A stretch of DNA of 41,152 bases. Origin: Planctomycetota bacterium (lineage in GTDB: Bacteria > Planctomycetota > UBA8742 > UBA2392). The stretch's first letter is position 1. Every line of letters starts with the position of its first letter. The DNA is taken from assembly GCA_022071975.1 (NCBI GenBank), contig JAJVIO010000007.1, positions 113,997 to 155,148 on the forward strand, given 5' to 3'. This document shows, one piece after another, positions 31,487 to 39,511 of this stretch. The translations under genes and the position numbers were made by a program. The notes beneath the pieces are model-generated. The model was not told the DNA's origin. It did not search any database and saw only the letters and a list, made by a program, of their open reading frames with translations.

Positions 31487-32830
31487 ATGCACAAGGACAC
31501 CAGCAGAACTGTGGAGCAGGGTTCGGTCGGGCGCTTCACCTCGAAGCTGGCCCAGATGGCTGAGGCCTTCGAGATGTACCAGGCCGAGGGGCGTTCGCTG
31601 AACGTGAGCTTCGAGAATGACCGGCTCAGCGAAATCCGCCAGGGCCAGAACTCGGGCGTCAGCATCCGCGCCGTCAAGAACGGCAAGATCGGCTTCAGCT
31701 ACAGCAGCAAGCCCGACGAGCTGGACTACGTCGCCAGTGCCGCAATCCGAATGGCGCCCTACGGCAAGGTTTACGATTATGAGTTCGCCGGCGAGGCCGT
31801 CAGCCCGCACACCCGCCCCTACGACCCATCCTGCGCCGAGTTGAACCCGGACAAGCTGGTGGCCATCTGCAACCACGTGAAGGACACCGTCAAATCGGTC
31901 GATTCCGAGGCGCTGGTTGACTGCTCGGTGGGCGGCGGCGTGGGCAAGTCGCGCATCGTCACCAGCAACGGCCAGGACTGCACTGAGCAGGAGAGCAGCT
32001 TCTCGTTCTTCGTTTCACTGCGACTGGCCGAGGAAGGCAACTTCGTCCAGAACTACCGCTTCGGTATGGCCAACGAGGTGATCCCGGAAGACAAGATCCT
32101 TCAAGAGGCCAAAGACGCCGCCGAGGAATTCCAGATCGCCCGCAAGAACGCGCCGTTTGCCAAGGGCAAGTACCCCGTGCTGTTCGCGCCCTCCGCGCTG
32201 GGCGACATCCTGATGCCGATCGGCGTGTCCGTGAACGGCACGACCATCGAGAAGAAGACCAGCCGCTTCGTCGACTCTCTCGGGGAGAAACTGTTCGATG
32301 AACGCGTCACGCTGGTGGACGACCCGTTCCACCAGGACGGCCCGGGCGGCGGCCTCTACGACGGCGAAGGCGTGCCGACGCAGAAACGCGCGTTCATCGA
32401 GAAGGGCGTGCTGACCGGCTTCATGCACACTCTGTCCACGGCCAAGCGCTGCGGCCACCAGCCCACGGGCAACGCGCAGCGCAGCGTCTCCAGCCAGCCC
32501 TCACCGGGCATGCACAACCTGGTGATGGCCGACGGCAACGACCCGCTGGCTCAGCTGATGGGGAGGGCCCAGGGCGGCCTGTACATCAGCCAGCTGCTCG
32601 GCACTTTCACCAGCAACTTCCTGGCCGGCCAGGTCAGCGGCAACATCTCGCTGGGCTTCCTGGTGGACAGCGGCAAGCGCGTGGGACGCGTCAAGAACTG
32701 CGCGCTGAACGTCAACACTTTCGACCTGCTTAAGTCGGCCATCGTCGGCATCAGCAAGGAGCGCGAGTGGGTCGGCGGTCGTTACCTGCCCTGGCTGCTG
32801 GTGGACGGCGTACAGATCAGCGCGCGCTGA
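31487..32830 (+). CDS. pmbA: TldE/PmbA-type subunit
   Basis: A 447-residue partner of TldD. It shares the fold (LNVSFENDRLSEIRQGQNSGVSIRAVKNGKIGFSYSS; GVPTQKRAFIEKGVLTGFMHTLSTAKR; NISLGFLVDSGKRVGRVKNCALNVN) but has no HExxxH motif; the equivalent place reads ALGDILMPIG. This is the normal non-zinc subunit. ATG 31487 is separated from the tldD stop by one base, so the two are translationally coupled and probably made in equal amounts. A heptad-word repeat starts 8 bp after the stop. Confidence 0.93.
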   Translation: MHKDTSRTVEQGSVGRFTSKLAQMAEAFEMYQAEGRSLNVSFENDRLSEIRQGQNSGVSIRAVKNGKIGFSYSSKPDELDYVASAAIRMAPYGKVYDYEFAGEAVSPHTRPYDPSCAELNPDKLVAICNHVKDTVKSVDSEALVDCSVGGGVGKSRIVTSNGQDCTEQESSFSFFVSLRLAEEGNFVQNYRFGMANEVIPEDKILQEAKDAAEEFQIARKNAPFAKGKYPVLFAPSALGDILMPIGVSVNGTTIEKKTSRFVDSLGEKLFDERVTLVDDPFHQDGPGGGLYDGEGVPTQKRAFIEKGVLTGFMHTLSTAKRCGHQPTGNAQRSVSSQPSPGMHNLVMADGNDPLAQLMGRAQGGLYISQLLGTFTSNFLAGQVSGNISLGFLVDSGKRVGRVKNCALNVNTFDLLKSAIVGISKEREWVGGRYLPWLLVDGVQISAR

Positions 32831-32837
32831 TTGGAAC

Positions 32838-32969
32838 TCAAAATGCAAAATCAAAATCACACGGTTCCCTGCGGTGTGATTCCATGGCAGCTTGTTTAGC
32901 GCCTATCCGGAACCGCGAAGGAAGTCCGCTTGCGCCACTTTGCATTTTTCATTTTGAATTTTGCATTGG
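32838..32969. repeat. Heptad-word inverted repeat whose right arm enters a lipoprotein gene
   Basis: Left arm 32838-32857 (TCAAAATGCAAAATCAAAAT). Right arm 32942-32969 is four heptads GCATTTT, TCATTTT, GAATTTT, GCATTGG. The arms are partly complementary over about 20 bp with an ~84-nt spacer that has its own small stem (CACAC/GTGTG, 32858-32878). The right arm encodes the signal-peptide core of the downstream gene. Confidence 0.75.
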
Positions 32970-33772
32970 CCATGCTGGCCGCCTGCGGAAATCCGCGTGC
33001 CGGCGGCAGCGCTGACACCGACGCCGCGCCTCCAGACAATTCGCCTCGTGCTCGGCCGTCGGTCACGCTGCGCCCGCAGAACAAGGCTGGCGACCAGTTC
33101 CGCACCACCCGCAAGCTGCGCGTCGAGGAACTCACCGAGACCGAGCGCTACCTGACTGAATCCGAAGAAACCACGCTCACCGAGGTGCTGCGCGTTGACG
33201 ACGCCGGCCGATTGCTCAGCGTGCGGCGCAGCTGGTAGTCCAGCTTCACCCGCCTCATCCACGGCTACGGTAAGGGCGAAGAGGCCCGCGGCGCGCTTGA
33301 CGGCAGCGTACTGGAGCTGACCCAGAAGGCCGGCGGCGTTGACGTGAAACGCATCGCCGGCGAGGCAGACGTCCGCGGAGCGAACTTTCTGATCGAGGGC
33401 TTCGATACCGGCCTGCTGCCGCTGGACCCGGTGCGCGAGGGGGACTACTGGCAGCTGGAAGGCAACCGGCTCGGCGGCTTGAACGCGTTCATTGAGGCCA
33501 TGCAATTCAAGATCGAGAAGAACAAGCTGACCTGTCAACTCAGCCGCGTTACGCCGGCCGAAGCCGAAATCTCGCTGGAATGGCGCATCAGCGGTGAATT
33601 GCAGGACGCCGCGGCGGTGCTGGTGTTTTCCGGTGAGCTGCGCTTCGACCGCTCGGTCGGCATGATCAGCAGCTTCAGCCTGAAGGGCGGCCGGGAAGGC
33701 CGCGGCGGCACGCAGATCGAGATCAGTATCGACCGCCGCCCGGTGGAAGGCTGGCTGGACCTGGAAAAGTAG
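32930..33772 (+). pseudogene. Putative lipoprotein gene interrupted by an in-frame TAG
   Basis: From TTG 32930 (GAAGGAAG about 5 nt upstream) the frame gives a lipoprotein signal MRHFAFFILNFALAMLAAC (lipobox LAAC, Cys19), an Ala/Asp/Pro-rich spacer, then RPQNKAGDQFRTTRKLRVEEL..VLRVDDAGRLLSVRRSW and TAG at 33236-33238 (codon 103). The same frame continues as coherent protein (SSFTRLIHGYGKGEEARG, FDTGLLPLDPVREGDYWQL, ISLEWRISGELQDAAAVLVF, VEGWLDLEK) to 33772. The total would be about 280 residues. I do not recognise the family; it looks like an all-beta secreted protein. Probably a recent nonsense mutation, a sequencing error, or amber read-through. Confidence 0.7.
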
Positions 33773-33803
33773 CGCCATGGCCCGGCACGGTGGGGCCGTA
33801 GCG

Positions 33804-34205
33804 CTACTTCTTCGTCACTTTCTTTGAAGGTTTCTTCTTGGCCGCTTCCTGGCCATTGTCCTCCGGCTCGTGCGGATTGAAGCCTATTGCCCGCTCTTCC
33901 GTGGGGCGCACCAGCACGTTGATGCGATAGATGGTCATGTAGCGGATGTAGGCCTGGTAGGTGTTGGTGCAGTCGCGTGTGTCCACGAACGCCGACACCA
34001 GCATGTAGTCCTGCTTCAGCTCAATGATGTGCGACAGGTCCAGCACCTGGCCGGAGGTCAGCATGATCTCAAGCACCGGCGTGCTGTCGTCAATCGCGCA
34101 CACCTGGCGCATGCGGTCAAAAAAGTGGGTCCTGAAGAATCGCGGGCCGAAGGCATCTTCCTCAACACTGCTGCCAGCCGGGTTGATAGGGTAATATCCG
34201 ATCAC
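33804..34205 (-). CDS. Hypothetical protein with lysine-rich tail, 133 aa
   Basis: Start GTG 34205 with AAGGAG 8 nt upstream on the minus strand. The protein (MIGYYPINPAGSSVEEDAFG..) has mixed alpha/beta character: VLEIMLTSGQVLDLSHIIELKQDYMLVSAF and YQAYIRYMTIYRINVLVRP, then a polar C-terminal tail rich in Lys (KKKPSKKVTKK). There is no signal peptide or membrane segment, so it is probably cytosolic. I do not recognise the family. It is divergent from nadE with only 44 bp between starts, so they may share a control region. Confidence 0.7.
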   Translation of the reverse strand: MIGYYPINPAGSSVEEDAFGPRFFRTHFFDRMRQVCAIDDSTPVLEIMLTSGQVLDLSHIIELKQDYMLVSAFVDTRDCTNTYQAYIRYMTIYRINVLVRPTEERAIGFNPHEPEDNGQEAAKKKPSKKVTKK

Positions 34206-34249
34206 GATGACGACTCCTTGTCTGTCGAACCAGGACCCACGTTAGCATC

Positions 34250-35857
34250 ATGAAGCTTGGCCTGCTGCAACTGAACCCCACCATTGCCGACTTTGACGGC
34301 AACCTTGCCGCCATCGAGCGCGCGGTGCGCGATTGCGTAAGCCGCGGCGCCGAGCTGTGCATCGCGCCGGAGCTTGCGGTTTCGGGCTATCCCCCCCATG
34401 ACCTGGTGCTTTACCCGGATTTCCTCGCCGCCAATGAGGCCGCGCAACAGCGCCTTCTGAAGCTGTCCGCCGAGCTCAAGTGCGGCCTGCTGTTCGGCCT
34501 GGTCACCACCAACCCCAATGACTGGGGCAAGCCGCTGCACAACTCGGCGGTGCTGTGCGACAAAGGCGAGCTGATCGCCACCAAGCACAAGGCACTGCTG
34601 CCCACCTACGACGTGTTTGATGAGCGCCGTTACTTCGAGCCTGACCCCACCCCGTGTGTCGCCGTGTTTCGCGGCCGTCGCATCGGGGTGCTGATCTGTG
34701 AGGATATCTGGACGGACTCCGCCCTGCTGGGGCGCATCCCCTACGACGCCGACCCGGCGCTGGCCTGCCTGCGCCACCAGGCGGAGCTGCTGGTGAATAT
34801 CAGCGCCTCGCCCTGGGGCACCGGCAAACACCGCTTGCGTGAACAGCTGGTCAAGTCCGTAGCGAAACGCACCGGCCTCACCACCGTGCTGGTCAACCAG
34901 GCTGGCGCCAACGACGACCTGGTGTTTGACGGCGCCAGCCTTGCGGTCTCCGGCGGAGGCGCTGTGCTGGCGCGCCTGCCCCTGTTTCAAGAACAGGCAA
35001 CCGTACTGGACCTGACAGAGCCGCCCCGGGCGACCGCCTGGCGCCAAGACGACGTAGCAGACGAAATCGACGCACTGCTGCTCGGCATCCGCGACTACTT
35101 CCGGAAGACCGGCTTCAAGAAGGCCCTGATCGGGCTGTCAGGCGGCATCGACAGCGCCCTGGTGACATGCCTCGCCGCCCGCGCGCTGGGCCCCGCCAAC
35201 GTGCACGCCATCAGCATGCCCACCCGTTACTCCAGCAGCGGCAGCGTTGAGCACAGCCGCGAGCTGGCAGGCAAGCTCGGTTGCGGCTTTGAAGTGGTCA
35301 ACATCGATGAAGCCTTCGAAATCCAGCGCAAGCTGGCGGGCTTCCCCGGCGGCTTGCCCGAAGAAAACGCCCAGGCCCGCCTGCGCGGCGTGGTGCTGAT
35401 GACACGCAGCAACGCCGACGGCAGCCTGGTGCTGGCCACGGGCAACCGCAGCGAACTGGCCGTGGGCTACAGCACCCTGTACGGCGACATGTGCGGCGCC
35501 CTCGAAGTCATCGGCGACGTACCCAAGACCCGGGTCTATGAGCTGTCGCGGCGCTTCACCGAGATACCGGAAGCGATCCATACAAAGGCGCCCAGCGCGG
35601 AGCTGCGCCCCAACCAGACCGACCAGGACTCGCTGCCCCCCTACCCGGTGCTGGACGCGATCCTGCAGGCCTACCTCGATGATCACGCCGACCTGGCCGA
35701 GATGGAACGCCGCGGGCTGGACCCGGCCTTGTGCCGCAAGATCGTGCGCATGGTCGAAATCGCCGAATACAAGCGGCGCCAGGCCCCCATCGTGCTGCGC
35801 ATCAGCAAGGACGCCTTCGGCGCCGGGCGCCGCATCCCGGTGGCCAAGCGGCTCTGA
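34250..35857 (+). CDS. nadE: Glutamine-dependent NAD+ synthase
   Basis: A 535-residue two-domain enzyme making NAD from nicotinic acid adenine dinucleotide with glutamine as the nitrogen donor. The N-terminal nitrilase-fold glutaminase has the Glu-Lys-Cys triad: CIAPELAVSGYPPHDL (Glu), KHKALLPTYDVFDERRYF (Lys), GVLICEDIW (Cys). The C-terminal synthetase has the ATP-pyrophosphatase P-loop LSGGIDSALV near residue 298, then TGNRSELAVGYSTLYGD and PSAELRPNQTDQDSLPPY. Its length matches the bacterial short glutamine-dependent form. Cytosolic. No other NAD pathway gene is adjacent. Confidence 0.95.
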   Translation: MKLGLLQLNPTIADFDGNLAAIERAVRDCVSRGAELCIAPELAVSGYPPHDLVLYPDFLAANEAAQQRLLKLSAELKCGLLFGLVTTNPNDWGKPLHNSAVLCDKGELIATKHKALLPTYDVFDERRYFEPDPTPCVAVFRGRRIGVLICEDIWTDSALLGRIPYDADPALACLRHQAELLVNISASPWGTGKHRLREQLVKSVAKRTGLTTVLVNQAGANDDLVFDGASLAVSGGGAVLARLPLFQEQATVLDLTEPPRATAWRQDDVADEIDALLLGIRDYFRKTGFKKALIGLSGGIDSALVTCLAARALGPANVHAISMPTRYSSSGSVEHSRELAGKLGCGFEVVNIDEAFEIQRKLAGFPGGLPEENAQARLRGVVLMTRSNADGSLVLATGNRSELAVGYSTLYGDMCGALEVIGDVPKTRVYELSRRFTEIPEAIHTKAPSAELRPNQTDQDSLPPYPVLDAILQAYLDDHADLAEMERRGLDPALCRKIVRMVEIAEYKRRQAPIVLRISKDAFGAGRRIPVAKRL

Positions 35858-35965
35858 CCGACCGGGCATACCGCCTCCAAATTCCAATTTCCCGTGTCAT
35901 TGCCCCCCGGCCGGTCGCTGCTATCCTGCCGCGTTCGGTTTCCGAGGCTGTAGAGGGACGAATCA

Positions 35966-38854
35966 GTGGCTCTTGAGAACTACACACGCGGCCAGAAGAT
36001 CTTCATGGTCACCCTGGTCGTCATCCTGGCGGCCATGTTCACCGTGACCGGCGCCATGATCACCATTTTCGGGCAGGGCGGCAAAGCCCCACCCGCGGAC
36101 CAGGGCACCCTCGACGGCGAGGCCATCCGCCTGGTCGAATTCAACCGCAAGAAGCGTGCGCTCGGCATCATCATGGGCCTCGACCGCGCCTCCATGCCCA
36201 CTTCGCCGGACGCCCCGGAGTACATCTACGCCCGCGTACCCACGCTGTCGGTTCAGGAACAGTTCGGCCACGACTGGCCCTACAACGCCCAGCGTCCCGT
36301 GGACGCCAGCCTGCTCGAAATCTGGCCCAGCTACCAGGACCAGCACGTGTGGTGCCACATGGTGCTCGCCCGCCGCGCCCGCGAAGCCGGCATTGCCGAG
36401 CGCGGCGCCCCTTACATCGGGCGTGTGATCACCACCCTGATGAACGAAGCCCGCCAGGACATCGACAAGTTCGACGGCCGCGACCTGACCAAAAAATTCG
36501 AAGAAGCATTCGGCAACTCGCTGTCCGAGCTGCTGCCGACGTTCAAAGAAGCCTTCATGGTGCGCGACTACGTGGATTCCCTGGTGGCCGACGAACGCGT
36601 CCGCCTGGCCCAGGTCGCGCGCATCGCCGAGGGCAACAACGAGGAAGTGAAAGCGGAGTACGCGCGCCTGAAGATCGACTACTTCCTTGAGCAGGCCCGC
36701 AAGGACGTGCAGCACGAGAACTTCCGCACGCGCTCTGCCCGCCTGGTGGGCGGCTTCGGCGTGGCGTCACCGGCGTTCGGCTACGATCGCTTTGAAGAGG
36801 CCTACGACAAGAACCGCAGCCGTCACCTCAACGCCGACGCCGCTTTCGGCTTCGACGTCATCCGCGCCTACCCCGACGAAATGGTTTCCGCGGGCGCCGT
36901 GCCCTTCGAGAAAGAGCTGCTTGAGCTGATCTACCGCGCCGTGCGCGAAGAAATGTTCAAGGCCGGCGACGCTGACAAGCAGGCGATTGAAGACCGTCTC
37001 GAACGCGAGCTGAACCGCTACACCCTCGAGAATTCGGAAGCCACCAAGAACTGGGGCGAGGCCGAGCTCAAGAAGTTCAAGGATGACCACCGCGCCGAGA
37101 TGCTGAACTATCGCAGCTTCTACGAAGCAGAGGTGGACCTGAAGGAAGCCCTGATGCGCAAGGGCTCGTTGCAGGCGGCGCAGGCCGCGATCGCCGGCTT
37201 CCAGCGCTTCGTCAACGAGGAGAAGGCCAAGAAACAGCGCCAGATCAGCGCCGAGATCGAGGTGACCCGCAAAGAAGAAGCGGTGTGGGAAGCCATGCGC
37301 ACCTACAGCGAAGACCTGCGCAACCGCTTCGGCACCATGGAAACCCAGCTGCACAGCAAGCTGCGCAGCATCGGCAACCAGCTCGACGCCCAGGCGGAAG
37401 GCGCCGACGCAACCGCCAACTCCAAGGCCATTGAGCGCCTGGTGGACGAATTCGCCCGTGAACTGGGCAACCTGGACCGCGAGCAGATCGAGAGCCTGCT
37501 GTCGGTGGCGCGCGTCAGCGTGCGTCCCCTGGAGCGCGAGCTGAATGACAAGCGCGCCCAGCTTGAGGAGTTCCAGCTTGAGAAAGACCACCGCACTCCG
37601 GACGGCAAGCTGATGACCGAGCAGGAAGTGAACGCGAAGCTCGAGCAGTTCCGCCTCGAGATCAAGGCGATCGAGGAAAAGATCCGCCTGCGTGACGACA
37701 AAACCCCGCGCATCGAGAAGTTTACCGAATCCCTGCGCGCCATGCTGGCCGGCTACGAGCTGGTGATCCGCAACGCCCGCGAAGGCAACCTGGACCTGCG
37801 CCGCGCCGTGCTGCGCGAGTTGCTGGTCGAAATGCCCATTGAGCTGGGCACATTCATCCGCGACAATCGCGACGTGATCGTGCCCCAGGACGAAATCGAC
37901 GAGTACCGCAACCAGGCGGAACTGATCCGCGCCGATTACCAGGCCCGCCAGCGCAACCAGGCCAAGGACGCCGCTGACACCCGCGACTGGGACATCTCCC
38001 GCATCGTGACCGGGCTGAAGCTCAAGGTCGTGGCCGGCGGCAGCAACCTGACCTGGGAAAAAGTGATCGCCGACGAAAACCTCGGCTACCTCGAAAATGT
38101 GGACGGCGCCAGGGAGTTCCTGGAAGAGCCCGCCAACGCCGCCGGCGCCACCAGCAAGATCATGGCCGTGCCCGGCCAGGGCTACGTCATACTGCGCCTG
38201 CGTGACAAGACGCCGAAGTACACACAGGGCCGCAGTGACGCCGCCGACACCGTCACCACCATCGCCGCCATGCGCCGCGCCCGCGAACTCACGGTCGAGG
38301 CCATCCAGCAGCTGCGCCGCGAAATCCTGAAAGACGGCTGGAACGCGGCCATCGAGCGCGCGCGCGGCAAGTACGGCGCCCACTTCGAGGTGCAGACCAC
38401 GCCGTTCATCAACGACAAGATGGACATCCCCGGGGTCTACAGCGACAGCGACAACGACGTTCTGAAGTTCAGCTCAAGCGCCAGCGCCACGGCGCCCGAC
38501 CAGCCGTTCGTCACGCGGCTCAAGGACATCAAGCCGGCCGAGGGCGTCAGTGAGCCCATCCCCGAGAAGTTCAATCCCGACTCGCTGCGCCGTCCGCAGC
38601 ACGAGCAGTGGGCCTACCTGCTGGCCCGCGTGGTTGAACGCCAGGTAGTGCCCCGTCGCCTCAGCAACGACAACCTGAAAGAGCGCCAGTGGGGCAGCAC
38701 ACCGGCCGAGATCTGGCGCAGCCGCCACCTTGCCACCAGTGAGGTGGTGCGCAAGCTGATCGTGCCGGCCGAGGTCCTGGCCGGGCATGAGATCATCCAG
38801 TACAAGCCGGAAGAGCCGGAAGACAACAAGTCCGGTGAAGGGAACGCCGAGTAG
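35966..38854 (+). CDS. Large membrane-anchored coiled-coil protein, SurA/PpiD-like N-terminus
   Basis: 962 residues from GTG 35966 (GAGGGA about 7 nt upstream). One N-terminal transmembrane helix (FMVTLVVILAAMFTVTGAMITIF, about 14-36) is followed by a PpiD/SurA-type start DGEAIRLVEFNRKKRALGI and an extracytoplasmic remainder. The middle is highly charged and helical (about 330-600, for example NDKRAQLEEFQLEKDH), and a C-terminal domain ends VVERQVVPRRLSNDN. I see no parvulin domain, so a chaperone/scaffold role is an inference. Upstream and downstream genes are nadE (108 bp gap) and mobA-like (no gap). Confidence 0.7.
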   Translation: MALENYTRGQKIFMVTLVVILAAMFTVTGAMITIFGQGGKAPPADQGTLDGEAIRLVEFNRKKRALGIIMGLDRASMPTSPDAPEYIYARVPTLSVQEQFGHDWPYNAQRPVDASLLEIWPSYQDQHVWCHMVLARRAREAGIAERGAPYIGRVITTLMNEARQDIDKFDGRDLTKKFEEAFGNSLSELLPTFKEAFMVRDYVDSLVADERVRLAQVARIAEGNNEEVKAEYARLKIDYFLEQARKDVQHENFRTRSARLVGGFGVASPAFGYDRFEEAYDKNRSRHLNADAAFGFDVIRAYPDEMVSAGAVPFEKELLELIYRAVREEMFKAGDADKQAIEDRLERELNRYTLENSEATKNWGEAELKKFKDDHRAEMLNYRSFYEAEVDLKEALMRKGSLQAAQAAIAGFQRFVNEEKAKKQRQISAEIEVTRKEEAVWEAMRTYSEDLRNRFGTMETQLHSKLRSIGNQLDAQAEGADATANSKAIERLVDEFARELGNLDREQIESLLSVARVSVRPLERELNDKRAQLEEFQLEKDHRTPDGKLMTEQEVNAKLEQFRLEIKAIEEKIRLRDDKTPRIEKFTESLRAMLAGYELVIRNAREGNLDLRRAVLRELLVEMPIELGTFIRDNRDVIVPQDEIDEYRNQAELIRADYQARQRNQAKDAADTRDWDISRIVTGLKLKVVAGGSNLTWEKVIADENLGYLENVDGAREFLEEPANAAGATSKIMAVPGQGYVILRLRDKTPKYTQGRSDAADTVTTIAAMRRARELTVEAIQQLRREILKDGWNAAIERARGKYGAHFEVQTTPFINDKMDIPGVYSDSDNDVLKFSSSASATAPDQPFVTRLKDIKPAEGVSEPIPEKFNPDSLRRPQHEQWAYLLARVVERQVVPRRLSNDNLKERQWGSTPAEIWRSRHLATSEVVRKLIVPAEVLAGHEIIQYKPEEPEDNKSGEGNAE

Positions 38855-39442
38855 GTGGGCGTCTGCGCCGTCATTCTGGCGGGCGGCCAGGCCAGCCGCA
38901 TGCAGGGCGAAAAACCCCTTCGCCTGCTGCGCGGAAAAACACTTCTGGAGCACACCCGGGACCTCGTCGCGCCTCTGGCCGACGAGGTCCTGGTCGCTTC
39001 CGGCGCGCGCAACCTGCCGTTGCCCGCGGGTATGCAGGCCGTACCCGACGCGCCGGCATTCGTCGGCCGCGGTCCCCTGGCGGGCATCCTCGCGGGGCTG
39101 CAGGCCACGCGCCATGAGCGCGCCCTGGTGCTGGCCTGCGACCTGCCCAACCTGCCGACCGCTCTACTGAAGCGGTTGCTGGACATGCTCAGCGATGACT
39201 GCCACTGCACCTGGTGCCGCCACGGCGGCCACGATGAACCCCTGGCAGCGGCGCTCAACGTCATGCACGCGCGCGCCGCCGTAGCTAATGCCTTGGCAAA
39301 TGGGGTGCTGAAGGTGGTACCATGCTGGGAGTCGCTGCCTCACCGTGTGCTGGGCGAGGCAGAGCTGGCCGAGTTCGCGCCCCTCGAGCGAGCATTTGCC
39401 AACCTGAACACGCTTGAGGACCTCGAGCGCGAGCAGGGATGA
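38855..39442 (+). CDS. mobA: MobA-like molybdenum cofactor guanylyltransferase
   Basis: A 195-residue nucleotidyltransferase. It starts with VCAVILAGGQASRMQGEKPLRLLRGKTLLEH, the MobA LAGGxSxRMG..K pattern (MG here MQG), then ACDLPNLPTALLKRL (metal-binding Asp) and the C-terminal FANLNTLEDLE matching the usual F-xN-xNTPEDL. MobA transfers GMP from GTP to molybdopterin. The GTG start directly follows the TAG of the upstream gene, so translation is coupled. A related nucleotidyltransferase with another substrate is possible because no other molybdopterin gene is nearby. Confidence 0.85.
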   Translation: MGVCAVILAGGQASRMQGEKPLRLLRGKTLLEHTRDLVAPLADEVLVASGARNLPLPAGMQAVPDAPAFVGRGPLAGILAGLQATRHERALVLACDLPNLPTALLKRLLDMLSDDCHCTWCRHGGHDEPLAAALNVMHARAAVANALANGVLKVVPCWESLPHRVLGEAELAEFAPLERAFANLNTLEDLEREQG

Positions 39443-39511
39443 CACCCCGCCCCTGATTGTGGCCCTTTCCCCCCGGTGTTATCGTCCCGGCCCCGATGTG
39501 AGGCGGCACTG

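Noticed and set aside
29830..31686. Long minus-strand ORF (618 aa) opposite tldD
   Set aside because: Shadow of tldD codon bias; the plus strand carries HEAFGHLSEGD and other TldD motifs.
2274..32969. CRISPR or tandem satellite arrays
   Set aside because: Repeats are short words in inverted pairs without regular unique spacers, and no cas genes are present.
3461..33238. Genome-wide reassignment of TAG
   Set aside because: TAG terminates several intact genes here (tyrS, pcm, the MMPL gene and the H1-like gene among others), so the standard code applies.
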